From a virus: 23,947 nucleotides of DNA. The DNA lies in IMG/VR virus record IMGVR_UViG_3300007540_000105, positions 1 to 23,947 of that record. The stretch is one strand, 5' to 3'. Positions 22,651-23,947 of the stretch are shown here, in pieces (the first letter of the stretch is position 1; every line of letters starts with the position of its first letter). The notes beneath the pieces were generated by a model. That model saw only the letters and a list, made by a program, of their open reading frames with translations, searched no databases and had not been told where the DNA came from. Position numbers and translations under genes: made by a program.

Positions 22651-22789
22651 CCTCTGTGCTGGCCCATTCCCACGCCCAATTTATATCGCCGTCTTTACGG
22701 CGCGCGCGTAAGATTGCTACCAATATGCAAGCAGCACTAAAGCCTGCGACCAGCAGGGGTGCCAGCCAACCGTTCTCTACGTTCTTCAT
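22634..22789 (-). CDS. 51-residue single-pass membrane protein
   Basis: The frame begins MKNVENGWLAPLLVAGFSAA, continues CILVAILRARRKDGDINWAW and ends EWASTEDDYHG. Residues 8-27 form one uninterrupted hydrophobic helix, followed by RARRK. By the positive-inside rule the tail faces the cytoplasm. TAGAGAAG precedes the ATG closely. It overlaps the DnaA-like gene's end by 53 bases and the next gene by 17. Small one-helix proteins in phage early regions can be inhibitors, superinfection-exclusion factors or holin-like proteins, and none of these is shown here. The clean transmembrane segment flanked by charged tails argues for a real gene. Confidence 0.52.
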   Translation of the reverse strand: MKNVENGWLAPLLVAGFSAACILVAILRARRKDGDINWAWEWASTEDDYHG

Positions 22790-23030
22790 CTTCTCTATAC
22801 CTCTGTATGCCACGGATAACGCTGCTATGGTCTTTGTTCAGGAAGCGTCCGATTTCGGCTACGCCCACCCCGCCCATAAACAATCTATAATACACAGCCC
22901 GCCTAGCCCGTGAAGCCTCTGCGTAACGGCGCGGGCCAAAGATAACACCAACATCCATATGGTGGCGATCAGCAACATTCTGCGTAATCTCCAGCATTTT
23001 ATCCATATCCATTGGCCCGCTGTCCATCAT
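22737..23030 (-). CDS. DnaA domain IV-like DNA-binding protein
   Basis: The ATG at 23030 is preceded by AGAAGGAAG and follows the upstream stop by ten bases, giving 97 residues. A TTG further upstream would lie inside the neighbouring gene. Residues 30-80 resemble the C-terminal DNA-binding domain of the bacterial initiator DnaA: RRYAEASRARRAVYYRL, then VAEIGRFLNKDHSSVIRGIQ. The second piece matches the DnaA signature IGR.(F/L)...DH(S/T)(S/T)V (Asp67, His68, Ser69, Ser70, Val71), which contacts the DnaA box. No AAA+ ATPase domain is present. A stand-alone version could mark the phage origin, compete with host DnaA or act as a repressor. Phages are known to carry such domains, but the role here is inferred. 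Confidence 0.78.
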   Translation of the reverse strand: MMDSGPMDMDKMLEITQNVADRHHMDVGVIFGPRRYAEASRARRAVYYRLFMGGVGVAEIGRFLNKDHSSVIRGIQRYREDEERRERLAGTPAGRRL

Positions 23031-23040
23031 TCTTCCTTCT

Positions 23041-23667
23041 TTAACGGTCAAGTGCATCGGCAAGAACGCGCAGTCTACTCGCTACCATGCTTGAGTCTTG
23101 CCCATTCTCAAGGTCTGTCACTGCGGCGCTAATCATAATAGCAAACGCAGTCTGCCAAGGGGCTATCCTGCCCGTACCCTGCGTTACCCTATGGGCAACC
23201 GCTGCCAAATCCTCTTTCGGCATATCTGGCGTAGGCACAGATATATGCCCTATATGTGGCCGCTGCCCCTTCTCGGCTTCCCAATCCTTGGTTAGTACCT
23301 CTTCAGGAATACCACGTTCTTCGACGGTTCTATGCTTGGCTTTCCTGCGCTTATTATGCTTCTTGTATGTGGTAATTGGCCCGTCCCACTTGCCTTCCTT
23401 TTTCAACGCGATGCGCGCCTTCTTCCTCTCTGCGTATGCAGTGGTGTCGCTCTTCAGGTTGAACGCCTTTTGTGCGGCTTGAGGGCTGGCGTCGGGGTTC
23501 ACCATGAAATAAGCAAACAGCTTCTTGTATATAGGTATATCGTCATTGTTCGGTACAGGGCGGCGGTGCTTGCGCTTCATAATCTGCCCTGCATTGTTTA
23601 ATACATAGTGGCGGCGGTCAAACTTGATGCCGTTGTCTGAGATAATAAAATGTTCTTCTACCTTCAT
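23041..23667 (-). CDS. Basic phage protein, unknown function
   Basis: This 208-residue protein starts at an ATG with GGAG eight bases upstream. The N-terminus (EEHFIISDNGIKFDRRHYVL) looks strand-rich. Residues about 46-90 form a helical region, FAYFMVNPDASPQAAQKAFN then TAYAERKKARIAL, which could be a winged or simple HTH. Residues 77-113 are very basic. The last 55 residues are helical (AAVAHRVTQGTGRIAPWQTA, VASRLRVLADALDR). The charge and the neighbouring DnaA-like gene, ten bases downstream, suggest nucleic-acid binding in early infection. No family is recognised. Confidence 0.62.
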   Translation of the reverse strand: MKVEEHFIISDNGIKFDRRHYVLNNAGQIMKRKHRRPVPNNDDIPIYKKLFAYFMVNPDASPQAAQKAFNLKSDTTAYAERKKARIALKKEGKWDGPITTYKKHNKRRKAKHRTVEERGIPEEVLTKDWEAEKGQRPHIGHISVPTPDMPKEDLAAVAHRVTQGTGRIAPWQTAFAIMISAAVTDLENGQDSSMVASRLRVLADALDR

Positions 23668-23683
23668 GGTATGCTCCTACAGG

Positions 23684-23947
23684 TTACTTCAGGTTGCCAC
23701 CTGACTTCAAAATATCACCACCAAAAACATAGGTGCCGACATGGTTCAAATTGATGAAAGGGTTGGCATGGACCTTTCCACCGTGGGTTTTCCACAACTC
23801 GCAGAAATGGTAATCCTCCGATAGAAGGGCACCAGTTTCGTCGATACTTGTCGCGAAAAATTCATGGGTTAGAGGGTTGGAATACTCACCATCCTCGCCC
23901 TTATGGCTGCTAACGCGGTAGGTAGGTACGTGAGGAATAAGCTGCTC
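23684..23947 (-). CDS. Glycosyltransferase-like protein (5' partial, C-terminal part only)
   Basis: The minus frame is open from the right edge to a TAA at 23686-23684, giving 87 visible residues. It contains EYSNPLTHEFFATSIDETG, LLSEDYHFCELWKTHGGKV and ANPFINLNHVGTYVFGGDI. The pattern SED(Y/F).FC..W...G..(V/I)....(I/F).L.H.G...(F/Y).G is the C-terminal region of GT-A-type glycosyltransferase-like proteins that I recall from marine phages, where the Glu-Asp pair lies near the active site and the later His can bind the metal. The N-terminal nucleotide-sugar domain lies outside the window. It is the first visible gene of the leftward operon. Targets could be DNA, virion or host surface; nothing here decides. 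Confidence 0.6.
   Translation of the reverse strand, partial: EQLIPHVPTYRVSSHKGEDGEYSNPLTHEFFATSIDETGALLSEDYHFCELWKTHGGKVHANPFINLNHVGTYVFGGDILKSGGNLK

Noticed and set aside
23788-23796. TTTTCCACA, one mismatch from a DnaA box
   Set aside because: It is a single copy inside a coding region with no cluster. A one-mismatch 9-mer is expected by chance.

Overview
The window looks like the late and early halves of a tailed-phage genome. The closest resemblance I can recall is to uncultured marine podoviruses: a podovirus-type tail nozzle/hub protein is followed by virion-interior (ejection) proteins with no tape measure, and several proteins carry short motifs typical of such phages (GGGLVAFAGGGEV, QYMSPY..NVVD, SEDY.FC..W). 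This assignment rests on remembered family patterns, not on a search. No integrase, tRNA, CRISPR array or insertion sequence was seen. Terminase, portal, capsid and DNA polymerase genes are not in the window. Both edges cut through genes.

Bases 2-14882 (+ strand) hold one tightly packed late operon. In order: a partial tail nozzle/stopper-like protein, a small tail/fibre-type protein with a beta-rich C-terminus, a Gly/Ala-rich virion protein, a GNAT-like protein, a Gln-rich protein built from an exact 11-residue repeat, a protein with a lytic transglycosylase domain, and a 2264-residue giant internal virion protein with a zinc-peptidase-like HExxxH site and hydrophobic segments. Genes overlap through TAATG or TGATG junctions or are one base apart, except for a 70-base gap at 1786-1855. 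The last three proteins are the obvious candidates for the apparatus that crosses the cell envelope with the DNA.

Bases 14884-14914 hold a hairpin with a T tract on the minus strand, where the two convergent transcription units meet.

Bases 14975-23947 (- strand, read right to left) hold the early/replication operon. In order of transcription: a partial glycosyltransferase-like protein, an unknown basic protein, a DnaA domain IV-like protein, a single-pass membrane miniprotein, a 52-residue helical protein, a Cas4/RecB-like nuclease, a 51-residue protein, an HNH-nuclease C-terminal relic, a small HNH protein, an SNF2-type helicase, a helical unknown, a single-strand-binding-like protein with four cysteines and an acidic tail, a helix-turn-helix protein, a fused primase-helicase, and a 66-residue protein. 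A consensus-like sigma70 promoter lies between the SNF2 gene and the genes downstream of it. It would separately drive the SSB-like / HTH / primase block.

No stretch longer than 92 bases lacks a gene. Several small genes and one broken gene were found by reading the minus strand directly.
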